The notes beneath the pieces are model-generated. The model was not told where the DNA came from, did not search any database, and was given only the letters and a program-made list of their open reading frames with translations. The position numbers and the translations under genes were made by a program. Shown here one piece after another: positions 54,928 through 64,000 of a stretch of DNA of 64,000 nt (its first letter is position 1; every line of letters starts with the position of its first letter). The DNA comes from Octadecabacter sp. SW4 (GTDB taxonomy: Bacteria > Pseudomonadota > Alphaproteobacteria > Rhodobacterales > Rhodobacteraceae): NCBI RefSeq assembly GCF_008065155.1, contig NZ_CP042819.1, positions 620,001 to 684,000 on the forward strand. Direction: 5' to 3'.

Positions 54928-56429
54928 TGAAATCTGTTTCCAGACGGGCGTTTTTGGGTGGTGCGATGTCGGCAGTGGCCAGTGTCGCGCTGGCGGATGC
55001 GCCGCTGCGGTCCCTGCGCCCTGTGGCGCGAGACAATGCCGCGATTGACCCCGCAAGCCGCGTGTCGCCACTTGCGCGCACTACCACTGCGGAAATGATC
55101 GCCGAGGCGAATTTGGGCGGCACTGTTGGCTTTGTTGTGGCGGATATGCGCACGGGAACCGTTTTGGAAAACACCGACGGCGCTGTTTCGCTGCCACCGG
55201 CGAGCGTGGCCAAGGCTGTCACGGCGCTATATGCGCTTGACAGGCTGGGGCCAGCGCATCAATTCCAAACACGCATAATTGCTAATGGAGTCGTTTCAGA
55301 CGGTATTCTGAATGGTAACTTGATATTGGCAGGTGGTGGCGATCCGATCCTGTCAACCGATCATCTGGCTGAGATGGCCGCGCAACTGAAGGAAACCGGC
55401 CTGCGCGAAGTGCGTGGCAAGTTTCAGGTCTGGGGCGGTGCGCTGCCCTATATCAATGAAATCGAACCGGGGCAGTTGGACTATTTGAGTTATAATCCGG
55501 CGCTGTCGGGCCTGAACCTGAATTTCAACCGGGTGCATTTTGAATGGGCGCGATCAGGTGGGGACTATCGCGTGACGATGGAGGCCCGCAGCGAGCGCTA
55601 CCGCCCTGGCGTGGGCATGGCGCGGATGCGGGTCGTCGGGGGCAGCGGACCGGTCTTTGCCTATGCCGATGGCGGCGGATATGACGACTGGAGCGTGGCG
55701 CGCAGTGCGCTTGCCGATGGTGGCGCGCGCTGGTTGCCGGTGCGCAAACCGGCCCTTTATGCGGGAGATGTATTTGCCACTTTGGCGCGCGCGCAAGAGA
55801 TTGCGCTGGCCGCGCCCGAAGTGATTGACGATCTGCCGGATGGCGATGTTCTGGTCACCTATGGGTCTGATGCGCTGCGCGACGTACTGCATGATATGTT
55901 GGAGTATTCGACGAACCTGACGGCCGAAGTTGCCGGGCTGGCCGCGACGCAGGCGGATGGCAACGGCGTGGCCACACACGCTGGATCGGCGCGCGCGATG
56001 GGGCGCTGGCTGGCGGAAAAGCACGGGGCGCGGGCCGATTTTGCCGATCATTCGGGGCTTAGTGATGCGTCCAGAATTAGCGCGCTGGAGATGGTGCAGG
56101 TGCTTGTGTCGCGCGCAAGCGGGCCGTTGCGTCCGATCCTCAAGGACATTGCGATGGTTGATGAAGAACGCAACGTCCTGCCGGATCATCCGGCGACGGT
56201 GGTGGCAAAAACCGGCACGTTGAATTTCGTGAGCTGCCTTGCGGGCTATGTGCGCACGGCGGGCGGCACCGATCTGGCCTTTGCGATTTTCGCTGCCGAT
56301 CTTGACCGGCGCGCAGCGGCCAAGGCCCGCGGTGACGAGGTGCCAGAAGGAGCCATAGGTTGGAACCGGCGCGCCAAACGGTTACAGCAACGCCTGTTGC
56401 AGCGTTGGGGGCTGGTTTACGCTGGCTAA
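54924..56429 (+). CDS. dacB: D-alanyl-D-alanine carboxypeptidase/endopeptidase (PBP4)
   Basis: 501 aa. The N-terminus [20 protein letters not shown] looks like a Tat/Sec signal. Class C low-mass PBP: SVAK at residues 94-97, STN in [14 protein letters not shown] in [10 protein letters not shown], with the large insert typical of PBP4. It trims or opens peptide crosslinks. Its end overlaps the convergent terB stop by 4 bp. Confidence 0.9.
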   Translation: MMKSVSRRAFLGGAMSAVASVALADAPLRSLRPVARDNAAIDPASRVSPLARTTTAEMIAEANLGGTVGFVVADMRTGTVLENTDGAVSLPPASVAKAVTALYALDRLGPAHQFQTRIIANGVVSDGILNGNLILAGGGDPILSTDHLAEMAAQLKETGLREVRGKFQVWGGALPYINEIEPGQLDYLSYNPALSGLNLNFNRVHFEWARSGGDYRVTMEARSERYRPGVGMARMRVVGGSGPVFAYADGGGYDDWSVARSALADGGARWLPVRKPALYAGDVFATLARAQEIALAAPEVIDDLPDGDVLVTYGSDALRDVLHDMLEYSTNLTAEVAGLAATQADGNGVATHAGSARAMGRWLAEKHGARADFADHSGLSDASRISALEMVQVLVSRASGPLRPILKDIAMVDEERNVLPDHPATVVAKTGTLNFVSCLAGYVRTAGGTDLAFAIFAADLDRRAAAKARGDEVPEGAIGWNRRAKRLQQRLLQRWGLVYAG

Positions 56430-56845
56430 AGCGTCAAATGGCGCGCGCGCGAGCCGCGTTCAATCGCAGCGGCGTGCAGGCGGTCGATGTTCAACTCGTA
56501 GCGGATTTCTTCCAGCATACGGCCTTCGGGGTCGGCAATCGCACCGTCGGCAGCAGCCACATCGCAGGCCAGCGCATAGGCGGTTTCATTGAGCCGTTCG
56601 GGCAGGGCATCGCGGATCAATCCGAAAAGGGCATCAAGACCGTCCTCTTGTTCGAAAAGCTCGAACACGATTTGCGACATGCGTTTGACATTGCTGGCAT
56701 CGTAATCGGCGAACACCGGTAGGTTGTTGATGATATTGGCAATTTTCACCAATTCCGATGTTCGGATATTTTCGTCCGAAGCGGAAACCGCAATCATCAG
56801 GGCGGCAAGCGCGTCTTGCGGGGTCAGGGCGGCCGTGTCTGTCAT
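56426..56845 (-). CDS. TerB-family (tellurite resistance) protein
   Basis: 139 aa from the ATG at 56845. All-helical TerB domain with acidic metal-binding spots: [27 protein letters not shown] and [25 protein letters not shown], the two related helix pairs of the fold. TerB-like proteins sit in membrane stress systems; isolated copies like this are common and their role is unclear. Confidence 0.82.
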   Translation of the reverse strand: MTDTAALTPQDALAALMIAVSASDENIRTSELVKIANIINNLPVFADYDASNVKRMSQIVFELFEQEDGLDALFGLIRDALPERLNETAYALACDVAAADGAIADPEGRMLEEIRYELNIDRLHAAAIERGSRARHLTL

Positions 56846-56959
56846 GGTTTTGCTCCGTTTGTTACCCCCTGTCATTTATTGACGCTTGGCCGTTGCCGCA
56901 ATAGGGAGTGCGCAATGTCGCACAATGGCGCGCGGCGTGTGGAGAGTGAGCGAGAAAAA

Positions 56960-58540
56960 ATGTCCGATCTGCGCGAGGCTGGAATGAAATCCAAGGCATG
57001 GCCCTTTGAGGAAGCGCGCAAGCTATTGAAACGCTATGAAAAAGCGCCGCCGGAAAAGGGGTATGTGCTGTTTGAAACGGGCTATGGCCCGTCCGGCCTG
57101 CCCCATATCGGCACCTTTGGCGAGGTCAGCCGCACGACGATGATCCGCCGCGCCTTTGAGGTGATCTCGGACATTCCCACCCGTCTGATCTGTTTTTCCG
57201 ACGATGTGGACGGGATGCGCAAGGTGCCCGGCAACGTGCCCAATCCCGAAAAGCTGGTGCAGTATTTGCAACTGCCGCTGACCAAAGTGCCCGACCCGTT
57301 TGGCGAGTTCGAGAGCTTTGGCCACCATAACAACGCGATGCTGCGTCGTTTCCTGGATACTTTCGGGTTTGAATACGAGTTTATCAGCGCGACCGAATAC
57401 TATGCGTCCGGTCAGTTCGACGAGGTGCTGTTGCGCGCTGCAGAACGCTATGACGATGTCATGGCGGTGATGCTGAAATCCCTGCGTGAAGAACGCCGCG
57501 CGACCTATTCGATTTTCCTGCCGATCCATCCCGAAACCGGGCGGGTCTTATATGTGCCGATGAAACATGTGGATGCGGAAAACGGCACGGTCACCTTTGA
57601 CGACGAAGAGGGCCGCGAGTGGACTTTGCCTGTCACGGGGGGCCACGTGAAATTGCAGTGGAAGCCGGATTTTGGCGCGCGCTGGGCCGCGCTGGACGTC
57701 GATTTCGAGATGTATGGCAAGGATCACAGCACCAACACGCCGATCTATGACCGCATTTGCGAAATTCTTGGCGGCCGCAAGCCTGAACATTTCACCTACG
57801 AGCTGTTCCTGGATGAAAATGGCCAGAAGATTTCCAAATCATCGGGCAATGGCGTGTCGATCGACGAATGGTTGACCTATGCCAGCACCGAAAGCCTCTC
57901 ATATTTCATGTATCTCAAGCCCAAGACAGCCAAGCGGATGCATTTCGACGTGATCCCCAAGGCTGTGGATGAATATCATCAGCAGCTGCGCGCCTACGCG
58001 GATCAGGACACGGATGCGCGTGTGAACAACCCTGTGTTTCATATTCATGGCCACAACGTTCCTGCCTCGACGATGGTTGTGCCGTTTTCCATGTTGCTGA
58101 ACCTTGCCAGCGTGTCGGGGGCCGAAAGCAAGGAAACGCTGTGGGGCTTTATCGGCCGTTATGCGCCCGATGCATCGCCCGAAACCAACCTCGATCTGGA
58201 CGCCGCGGCGGGCTTTGCGGTGCGCTATTACAATGACTTTGTGAAGCCCCATAAGGTGTTCCGTCTGGCGCAGGATCACGAGCGTGTAGCACTGGAAGAC
58301 CTGTTGGCGCGCCTGAAAAACTGGGATGGCGGGTTGGACGCCGAGGAGCTGCAAAGCATGGTCTTTGCGGTCGGCAAAGCGCACGGGTTCGAGCCGCTGC
58401 GTGCATGGTTCAGCACGCTTTACGAGGTGCTGCTGGGGGCCAAGCAAGGCCCGCGCTTTGGCGGCTTTATCGCGCTTTATGGGGTCGATGAAACCATCGC
58501 GCTGATCGAAGATGCGCTGGCGGGCAAGCTGGCGGTCTGA
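56960..58540 (+). CDS. lysS: Lysine--tRNA ligase, class I
   Basis: 526 aa from the ATG at 56960 (MSDLREAG); other starts at 56915 and 56984 are possible. Class I signature HIGT at residues 49-52 and KISKS at 290-294. This archaeal-type enzyme is unrelated to the usual class II LysRS and is normal for alphaproteobacteria. The C-terminal third is the helical anticodon-binding cage. Confidence 0.93.
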   Translation: MSDLREAGMKSKAWPFEEARKLLKRYEKAPPEKGYVLFETGYGPSGLPHIGTFGEVSRTTMIRRAFEVISDIPTRLICFSDDVDGMRKVPGNVPNPEKLVQYLQLPLTKVPDPFGEFESFGHHNNAMLRRFLDTFGFEYEFISATEYYASGQFDEVLLRAAERYDDVMAVMLKSLREERRATYSIFLPIHPETGRVLYVPMKHVDAENGTVTFDDEEGREWTLPVTGGHVKLQWKPDFGARWAALDVDFEMYGKDHSTNTPIYDRICEILGGRKPEHFTYELFLDENGQKISKSSGNGVSIDEWLTYASTESLSYFMYLKPKTAKRMHFDVIPKAVDEYHQQLRAYADQDTDARVNNPVFHIHGHNVPASTMVVPFSMLLNLASVSGAESKETLWGFIGRYAPDASPETNLDLDAAAGFAVRYYNDFVKPHKVFRLAQDHERVALEDLLARLKNWDGGLDAEELQSMVFAVGKAHGFEPLRAWFSTLYEVLLGAKQGPRFGGFIALYGVDETIALIEDALAGKLAV

Positions 58541-58605
58541 GGATATTTGAAACTAATCAGCCGCGCGATCCGTATCTATTGGGTAACCAGACGGAGGAGC
58601 GGATC

Positions 58606-59007
58606 ATGCGGCGATTTTTCATGGGGTTCGTGCTGGCCTTGGGTCTGCCATTGATGGCTCAGGCGCAGGGCGCCGAGATCGAAGATGTCATTGGCAGCCA
58701 GCTTGAGGCCTTTAATGCGCGCGATGTCGAGGCGGCGTGGCAATACGCCAGCCCGATGATCAAGGGCATGTTCGGCGAGCCGGGCAATTTTGGCATGATG
58801 GTCCAGCAGGGCTATCCGATGGTCTGGGACAATCGCGACGTGCGGTTTCTGGAGTTGCGCGAAATCGCCGGTGTTCTTTATCAAAAGGTGATGCTGCGCG
58901 ATGCCAGCGGCGGGCTGCACATTCTGGATTATGCGATGATTGAAACGCCAGAGGGCTGGCAGATTGATGGCGTTCAGATACTTCCCGCACCGGACGTGGG
59001 CGCCTGA
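58606..59007 (+). CDS. Exported DUF4864 protein
   Basis: 133 aa from the ATG at 58606, behind GGAGGAGCGG. Signal peptide residues 1-20 (FFMGFVLALGLPLMAQAQG). The rest, IGSQLEAFNARDVEAAWQYASPMIKGMFG, GYPMVWDNRDVRFLELREIAGVLYQKV, matches DUF4864, an NTF2-like fold common in Rhodobacteraceae. Function unknown. Confidence 0.78.
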   Translation: MRRFFMGFVLALGLPLMAQAQGAEIEDVIGSQLEAFNARDVEAAWQYASPMIKGMFGEPGNFGMMVQQGYPMVWDNRDVRFLELREIAGVLYQKVMLRDASGGLHILDYAMIETPEGWQIDGVQILPAPDVGA

Positions 59008-59015
59008 CTCGCCGG

Positions 59016-59049
59016 AGCCTTCGGCGGAAGTTATTTCGGAAGAAAAAGC
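59016..59049 (+). repeat. Intergenic repeat, short relative (copy 3)
   Basis: A GCC-GGC hairpin around CTTCGGC, then GGAAGTTATTTCGG and AAGAAAAAG. It keeps the order hairpin, GGAGTATTT-like block, GAAGAAG-like block of the copies at 20878 and 29449. Confidence 0.4.
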
Positions 59050-59225
59050 AAGGGGGTGTTGCTGCCCCTGCCAGCCCTGCGCGCGGTGGTCCAAGCGCGC
59101 GTTTACCCTTGATTGATACCTCTGCCAGCGGTTGATCGGCGCGATTTTGCGCAGGTCGCGGTCTGGATTTGAAGGCATCTGGCGAAGGACTCCTTTGTCC
59201 GATTGGCCTGCGGAAAGGGGTTTTG

Positions 59226-61514
59226 ATGAACAAGGCGATTACGGACGGGCTGGTACTGATGCCGCCCGCGTTTGCGGATGGTTTGGACGTTTGGTCAAGC
59301 GGGGACGGCACTCCGGGGTCGGACACCTATGCGGGGTCTGGCACGGGGGTTCTGGTGCCTGCGGATCAGAACTTTGGCGGGTGTCTCGAGATCCTGAAAA
59401 CCCAGTCAGTGACCAAGCTGCGCTACATGGGCGAAACTACGATTTTGCCGGGCTGCTATTTGCGCATTTCGGCCAAGGTCAAGGCGGTCGGTGGCGCATT
59501 GCCATCGGTGCGGATCGCCGGATGGCCCGGTGCGGGTGGTGGCGCGCAGGTGCCAGGGCTGGTCGAGACCGGGCCCGCGGTGCAACTGACCACATACGGT
59601 GAGGTTGTCGAGGTGAGCGCGATCCTTGGCACCGGTCTGCGCACCGGCGTTGACATGGTTTGGGCCGATGCGATCTATGGCCATCTGGGTCTTGATCTGA
59701 CGGGCCCCAATGGCGGTATCGTGCGGGTTGATGACATTGTCATCGAGGATGTCACCAACGTCTTTATCCGCGACATGATGGGCGTCGTCGATGTACGCGA
59801 TTACGGCGCAATCGGCGATGGCATTGCCAATGATGCCGCCGCCTTTGAGGCCGCCGATGCTGATGCGCAGGGTCGCGAGGTTCTGATTTCGGCTGGCACC
59901 TATTTCCTGAACAACAACGTGACGTTTCAGAACCAGGTGCGCTTTGAAGGCACGGTCACGATGCCTGTCGACAAACGTCTGATTTTCCAGAAGAACTTTG
60001 ATTATGCGACCTATCTTGATGCTTTTGGCAACGAGGAAGAAGCGTTCAAGAAGGCCTATCAGGCGCTTTTGAATTATACCGACCACGAAAGCCTTGATCT
60101 GGGCGGGCGGCGGATTGCCCTGTCCGCGCCAGTGGACATGTTCGCCGCCGAGGGCACCAAGAACACCTTTGCGACCCGTCGCGTGATCCGCAACGGCCAG
60201 TTCCAGCCGATCACCGGCCCAAACTGGGACGATGACGTCGTGACCTCGCAGGCAACCTATGCTGCATCATCGCCCAAGACCCTGACTGGCGTGGCCAATG
60301 TGGCCAATATCCAAAAAGGATCGCTGGTAACGGGCAATGGTGTCGGGCGCGAGATTTACGTCAAGGACGTGAATGTGGGGGCGCAGACCATAACGCTGTC
60401 GAATGCATTGTTCGATGCGGAAGGGACGCAGACCTTTACCTTTACCCGTTTCAAATACCTTCTGGATTTCAGCGGTTATGATGATCTGAGCCAGTTTGTT
60501 CTTGATGACATCGAGTTCCAGTGCAACGGCAAGGCAAGCGGGATCATGCTGGCGCCGCAGGGCCTGACATTCCATCTGCGCGACTGCTTTGTCACCAAGC
60601 CCAAGGATCGCGGGATTACCTCGATCGGGGGCGGGTGTCAGGGGATGATGATCGACCGCTGCCAGTTCCTGTCCAACGAGCAAAGCCTGCTGGTCAGCGA
60701 GCGCAAGTCAATCGCATTCAACGTCAACGCAAATGACGTCAAGGTGCGCGACAACCGGATGATGATGTTCGAACATTTCTGCGTGCTGGGCGGCACGGGG
60801 GCCTTGATCACAGGCAACCACCTGTTTTCCGGCGACACCCAAGCCGAGGGTGTGCGCAAGGGCGGGATCATCTTTACCACGCCGAACGTGGCGTCGACGA
60901 TTTCCGGCAACTACATCGACAACAATTTTGTCGAATGGACCAATGAACATGACGCGACACCGGCGCTGGGGGCGCAGTTTTCCTTTGGTGGATTGTCGTT
61001 GACGGGCAATATCTTTCTCAGCATTGACGTGGCTGACTGGTTCAAATGGATCGTGATCAAGCCATACGGCGAAAACCACTTTATCCACGGCCTGTCGGTT
61101 GTCGGCAACGTTTTCCGTGCGATCAACGGCTATATTGATCGGGTTGAAGGGGTCGATACCACCTATGCCGACCTTGATTTCAACCGGATGCGCAATGTTG
61201 TCTTTAGCGCCAACACATTCCACGGCGTCCGCGATGAAACGCTCAATCCGCTGAGCATCGTCCATGATCAGGCCACAGCAGACCGGATCTGGATTGTCGA
61301 CACGCAGCCTTATCTGCCGTTTGGTGGCTGGGCTCGCACGGTTGAATCCTGTGTCACCGACGGCCGCGTCGCCGATGAAAACGACGATTCCGTTTATGAT
61401 GCACCGTGGATGTCACCGGCCTATGCGTCTGACAAGACCCAGTTTCGCGTGATTTGGAAGGTGCCTGTCACGGGCAAGGTGCGCTGTTCGGTGCGGATGG
61501 ACAACCCGATTTAA
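59226..61514 (+). CDS. Right-handed beta-helix protein (pectate-lyase-3 / tailspike-like)
   Basis: 762 aa from the ATG at 59226, behind GAAAGGGG. No signal peptide. An N-terminal beta-rich domain (about 1-190) leads to VVDVRDYGAIGDGIANDAAAFEAA (the Pectate_lyase_3 start also seen in phage tailspikes). A long parallel beta helix with NxF/NYI turn motifs follows (about 440-700), and a short beta domain ends it. It probably binds or cuts polysaccharide. A cytosolic polysaccharide enzyme would be odd; a particle spike, such as the GhsB head spike of gene transfer agents, is an alternative. Confidence 0.6.
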   Translation: MNKAITDGLVLMPPAFADGLDVWSSGDGTPGSDTYAGSGTGVLVPADQNFGGCLEILKTQSVTKLRYMGETTILPGCYLRISAKVKAVGGALPSVRIAGWPGAGGGAQVPGLVETGPAVQLTTYGEVVEVSAILGTGLRTGVDMVWADAIYGHLGLDLTGPNGGIVRVDDIVIEDVTNVFIRDMMGVVDVRDYGAIGDGIANDAAAFEAADADAQGREVLISAGTYFLNNNVTFQNQVRFEGTVTMPVDKRLIFQKNFDYATYLDAFGNEEEAFKKAYQALLNYTDHESLDLGGRRIALSAPVDMFAAEGTKNTFATRRVIRNGQFQPITGPNWDDDVVTSQATYAASSPKTLTGVANVANIQKGSLVTGNGVGREIYVKDVNVGAQTITLSNALFDAEGTQTFTFTRFKYLLDFSGYDDLSQFVLDDIEFQCNGKASGIMLAPQGLTFHLRDCFVTKPKDRGITSIGGGCQGMMIDRCQFLSNEQSLLVSERKSIAFNVNANDVKVRDNRMMMFEHFCVLGGTGALITGNHLFSGDTQAEGVRKGGIIFTTPNVASTISGNYIDNNFVEWTNEHDATPALGAQFSFGGLSLTGNIFLSIDVADWFKWIVIKPYGENHFIHGLSVVGNVFRAINGYIDRVEGVDTTYADLDFNRMRNVVFSANTFHGVRDETLNPLSIVHDQATADRIWIVDTQPYLPFGGWARTVESCVTDGRVADENDDSVYDAPWMSPAYASDKTQFRVIWKVPVTGKVRCSVRMDNPI

Positions 61515-61521
61515 GATGCGA

Positions 61522-61543
61522 GGGGGTGCCGGTGGGCGCCCCC
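61522..61543 (+). terminator. Terminator after the beta-helix gene
   Basis: GGGGGTGCC, a 4-base loop, GGCGCCCCC, then TTATTT. It ends at the convergent ydcF-like stop. Confidence 0.75.
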
Positions 61544-62002
61544 TTATTTGATGCGTAGGGCATAGACAACATACGCGGGAATCTCACGCAGTATCGCCCG
61601 AAGTTGCGCCACGGGTCTGGCCCCTTTCAGGGGTGGTGCAACAGATTGCACCCGCAGCCCGTGCCGCCGCGCAACCAGACGCGCGCGCGGGCCGTGATAC
61701 CAGTCGGTGACAATCACGACGTCCACCGTATTCAGCATCGGCAAGGCCAGCGCGATGTTCTCGCCCGTCGTTGTCGATTGATCCTCAAGCGTGATCGCAC
61801 CTGCGGGCACGCCATCCTTGATCAGCAAATCGCGCATGACTGCGGCCTCGCTTGGGGGGTGTTTGCCAAGCCCGCCACAGGCGATCAGATGACTCACATC
61901 ACCACCATGATATAGCTGCGCCGCGCGCTGCGTGCGCCGCCGCAAGGTGGGCGAGGGGCCATCGGCCCAAACAGCCGCCCCAAGGATCAGTGCCGTTTTC
62001 AT
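61544..62002 (-). CDS. YdcF/DUF218-family protein
   Basis: 152 aa from the ATG at 62002 (MKTALILGAAVWADG). DUF218 landmarks: a GAAVW start, RTQRAAQLYHGGDVSHLIACGG, DQSTTTGENI, VVIVTDWYHGPRARLVARRHG. Relatives (SanA, YdcF, ElyC) act in envelope or vancomycin-related phenotypes. This short form without membrane helix is soluble. Confidence 0.8.
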   Translation of the reverse strand: MKTALILGAAVWADGPSPTLRRRTQRAAQLYHGGDVSHLIACGGLGKHPPSEAAVMRDLLIKDGVPAGAITLEDQSTTTGENIALALPMLNTVDVVIVTDWYHGPRARLVARRHGLRVQSVAPPLKGARPVAQLRAILREIPAYVVYALRIK

Positions 62003-62043
62003 GGGTCGAACCTGCGCCACTTCATGCCAACTGAAAAGTGCCT

Positions 62044-62057
62044 ATGACCCAGATCAA
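62044..62057 (+). promoter_or_regulatory. Candidate FnrL box upstream of uspA
   Basis: ATGACCCAGATCAA differs by one base from the FNR consensus TTGAC-N4-ATCAA. It lies 53 bp before the ATG at 62110, a usual activating position. Usp genes are frequent FNR targets under low oxygen. Confidence 0.45.
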
Positions 62058-62109
62058 TCCCAATCCCTGATTTTGTCGCTAGACTGGTGCCAATCAAAGG
62101 AGGATTCCC

Positions 62110-62517
62110 ATGTATCGCAACGTCCTTGTTCCAATCGCTTATGACTCCGATCACGACCCCAAGGCCGCGATCGAGATTGCCAAAGTCCTGACCGCAAGTG
62201 ATGGCAAAATCACCCTGCTGCATGTCATGGACGAGGTGCCCGCATATGCCATGTCCTACATGCCAGCCGGTTTTCGTGACGAAACCCGCGTGGCCCTGTC
62301 GCGTGATCTGGCCGAAAAAGCCGCCCAGTTGAAAAATGCCACGGGCCTTGTGATTGAGGGGCATTCGGGGCGCACCATCCTGGAATGGGCCGAAGAACAT
62401 GATGTGGATTGCATCGTCATGGCATCGCACCGGCCGGGCATATCGGACTATTTCCTGGGGTCGACGGCGGCGCGTGTCGTGCGTCATGCGCCTTGCGCGG
62501 TGCATGTGATGCGCTAG
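62110..62517 (+). CDS. Universal stress protein (UspA family)
   Basis: 135 aa: MYRNVLVPIAYDSDHDPKAAIEIAK, ITLLHVMDEVPAYAMSYMP, IVMASHRPGISDYFLGSTAARVVRHAPCAVHVM. The final segment holds the ATP-loop GSTA. An AAAGGAGGA ribosome site lies upstream, and a candidate FNR box further up suggests induction at low oxygen. Confidence 0.9.
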   Translation: MYRNVLVPIAYDSDHDPKAAIEIAKVLTASDGKITLLHVMDEVPAYAMSYMPAGFRDETRVALSRDLAEKAAQLKNATGLVIEGHSGRTILEWAEEHDVDCIVMASHRPGISDYFLGSTAARVVRHAPCAVHVMR

Positions 62518-62538
62518 GCTGGCGAAAGGGAGGACGCC

Positions 62539-62856
62539 ATGCTGAAGATTGAAAAAGGGGCTGCGGGCCAAACGGTGCTGACCACGTTCGAGGTGACGCC
62601 GGGCACCTGCGAGGATCTGCTCGAGGCGCTGACTGATGCCTACGAGGTGTGCATCTCCAAACAACCCGGCTTTATCGCCGCGGGCCTGCATGTGAATGAT
62701 GCCCAGACCCGCATCGCGAACTATTCCAAATGGGAGCGGCGCGAGGATTTTCAGGCGATGCTGCGCACCCCGGAAATGCGCAGGCGCAACCGCGCGATCA
62801 GCGAGCTGTGCAAAAGCTTTGAGCCGGTAATGTATGAAGTCGCGGCGGTGTTTTAG
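62539..62856 (+). CDS. Antibiotic biosynthesis monooxygenase-type (ABM) protein
   Basis: 105 aa dimeric ferredoxin-like fold: VLTTFEVTPGTCEDLLEALTDAYEV, QPGFIAAGLHVNDAQTRIANYSKWERREDFQAML. ABM proteins are cofactor-free oxygenases or stress proteins. It is 21 bp after uspA and probably in its operon. The stop overlaps the convergent zinc-ribbon gene by 4 bp. Confidence 0.78.
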   Translation: MLKIEKGAAGQTVLTTFEVTPGTCEDLLEALTDAYEVCISKQPGFIAAGLHVNDAQTRIANYSKWERREDFQAMLRTPEMRRRNRAISELCKSFEPVMYEVAAVF

Positions 62857-63203
62857 GCCTCTGCCGGTGGCAAATCGCGCTGGCAGAACCGGCAGACAAC
62901 GGCGGCCTCTCGGATGGTTTCGGCACAAAACGGGCATTCCTTGGTCGCGGCGGGCAGGGCAGGTGGCGCGACAGGTGCCTGTGGAATGGCCGGTGGCGCG
63001 GGTTGCTGGACGTAATGCACGGTTTGTTGTGGAACAACGTCATCGGTGAAAATCTCGATGAATGCCCAGATTGCCCAGACCGGAAAGAGGAACAGCAACA
63101 ACAGCAAGGCAACAATCCAGTTGCGTTGAAATGTCTTTACCGCCCCGCCCAGCATCGCGATGATGATGGCGATCACGATGATAACGCCCAGTATTTCGCC
63201 CAT
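62853..63203 (-). CDS. Small membrane protein with C-terminal zinc ribbon
   Basis: 116 aa. Two hydrophobic helices (about 4-22 and 28-52: WIVALLLLLFLFPVWAIWAFIEI), a Pro/Ala/Gln linker, and ECPFCAETIREAAVVCRFCQRDL, a CxxC-CxxC ribbon. The helix pair recalls superinfection-immunity-like membrane proteins. The element cargo protein at 10300-10662 has the same build. Confidence 0.7.
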   Translation of the reverse strand: MGEILGVIIVIAIIIAMLGGAVKTFQRNWIVALLLLLFLFPVWAIWAFIEIFTDDVVPQQTVHYVQQPAPPAIPQAPVAPPALPAATKECPFCAETIREAAVVCRFCQRDLPPAEA

Positions 63204-63293
63204 GAAACCCTTCCCCTTGTGGGGTGATCATGGGGGGAAATGCCATACGGATCAATGCGTGATCCATGTTTTTTGCCCAGGAAGAGTGCTGTT

Positions 63294-63722
63294 TTACGAC
63301 GTGGTCGGGCTGTCGGACGGGCAAGCCCGGAATGCGCGCACGGCGGGCGCGGCATCGGTCAGGAGCATCGGGATCGTCGTGGCACCGCTGACGGCCACAG
63401 CGCCTGCGTTATATTCCAGCCCGTCCAGCACATTGCCAAAGCCGCTGTCACGCACCGTCAGCGTGGCACCGTCCGTCACATGCCGGTCGGTGCCAATGGC
63501 CAAAGGGCGGGGGCCGATGAACTCCATGCCAAAGACAGGTGCATCCGCCCAGGTGCCGTTTTTCAGCGTGATCGCAAGGGCGTATTCCGGCAGGTTTACA
63601 TCATAGGTGATCACGATCTCGGCGGTGTCGGTGTCGTGGGCGAGCGTGCAAATGGGATCGGGTGAAAACTCCCACGCGAGGGCGGGGACGGGGGCGAGGG
63701 CAAGGATCACGGCGAAGCGCAT
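63294..63722 (-). CDS. Exported hypothetical protein
   Basis: 142 aa. Signal peptide residues 1-16 (FAVILALAPVPALAWE). The mature part is beta-rich: EIVITYDVNLPEYALAITLKNG, FGMEFIGPRPLAIGTDRH. One Cys near each end may form a disulfide. No family recognised. Confidence 0.65.
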   Translation of the reverse strand: MRFAVILALAPVPALAWEFSPDPICTLAHDTDTAEIVITYDVNLPEYALAITLKNGTWADAPVFGMEFIGPRPLAIGTDRHVTDGATLTVRDSGFGNVLDGLEYNAGAVAVSGATTIPMLLTDAAPAVRAFRACPSDSPTTS

Positions 63723-63753
63723 GAAGGGAAGATAGCGCAGTTTACAGCGGCGG

Positions 63754-63803
63754 GTAGGGCGGGATTTATCCCGCCGAGTGTGGCGGGTTAAATCCCGCCC
63801 TAC
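63754..63803. repeat. Head-to-head REP pair
   Basis: GTAGGGCGGGATTTATCCCG then CC (63754-63775) and, inverted, GGCGGGTTAAATCCCGCCCTAC (63782-63803), 6 bp apart. Same family as the copies round the RAYT gene at 47.7-48.3 kb. Confidence 0.75.
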
Positions 63804-63848
63804 GGGCTGACGGCGCAGTAGTGGTAGCGGATCGGAGTATGCACTCAG

Positions 63849-64000
63849 TTACTTTTTCGATCTGGCCCACAAAATCATCATGGCGATCACAGCATAATAG
63901 GGAGTTACGCTAAGAACTGTCAGTAAGGAAACGTCCGGCCATGCGTTTCCAACTACAATAACTAGCGGTGCGGCGAGAGCAGCTAACGTAATGAGATTGC
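63849..64000 (-). CDS. Membrane protein, C-terminal fragment
   Basis: The last 49 codons of a gene that enters from the right edge. Two hydrophobic segments (LITLAALAAPLVIVVGNAW and LLTVLSVTPYYAVIAMMIL) and a basic end WARSKK. Too little is visible to name a family. Confidence 0.5.
   Translation of the reverse strand, partial: NLITLAALAAPLVIVVGNAWPDVSLLTVLSVTPYYAVIAMMILWARSKK

Overview
The window looks like a chromosomal segment of a Rhodobacteraceae (roseobacter-group) alphaproteobacterium. The signs are a high-GC chromosome, a class I lysyl-tRNA synthetase, an mreB-mreC-mreD-mrdA-rodA block beside leuA, KpsE/KpsT capsule export genes, and intergenic repeats of a type that recalls roseobacter genomes. 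The assignment is by gene content and sequence feel only; no search was run.

Left part (1-7394): a partial Gfo/Idh-type oxidoreductase and a GntR regulator are divergent from a flavin monooxygenase plus aldo/keto reductase pair that resembles the SmoC/SmoB desulfonation step. Next comes a sugar ABC importer (frcB-frcC-frcA type) divergent from a ROK regulator. The ROK gene is split by a one-base deletion in a run of seven Gs.

Element (7466-14603): a 7.1 kb island sits at the 3' end of tRNA-Gln(UUG). A 19-bp copy of the tRNA end lies at each border. A third, inverted copy lies inside, flanked by exact inverted copies of both element ends (245 bp and 527 bp). Read on the minus strand, this inner stretch is what a circularised element junction (attP) would look like. 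The island carries a superfamily-3-type helicase (DUF5906-like), an HNH nuclease, two IS3-family elements (one broken), a glycosyltransferase remnant and three small genes. No integrase is visible.

Centre (14727-31729): an mscS channel; kpsT-kpsE-kdsA for capsule export and Kdo; a uracil-DNA glycosylase and SseB pair; the rod-shape operon mreB-mreC-mreD-mrdA-rodA with a ghrA-like reductase coupled to its end; leuA with a Leu-rich leader peptide and competing RNA stems; an SDR and an FeS photolyase.

Right part (31872-64000): mostly housekeeping genes, including a MORN-repeat protein, nadE, pfkB, gltX, a PLP decarboxylase and a MATE pump. Further on are ybbA/ybbP divergent from tesA, dodecin, trxC, cspA, phnA, ettA and two UspA proteins. 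The remainder includes a sodium:alanine symporter, an AKR-TolB-nadD-dacB operon, terB, lysS and a large beta-helix protein. A REP-associated tyrosine transposase sits among REP palindromes, one of them inside its own reading frame; the same palindromes recur at 31.8 kb and 63.8 kb.
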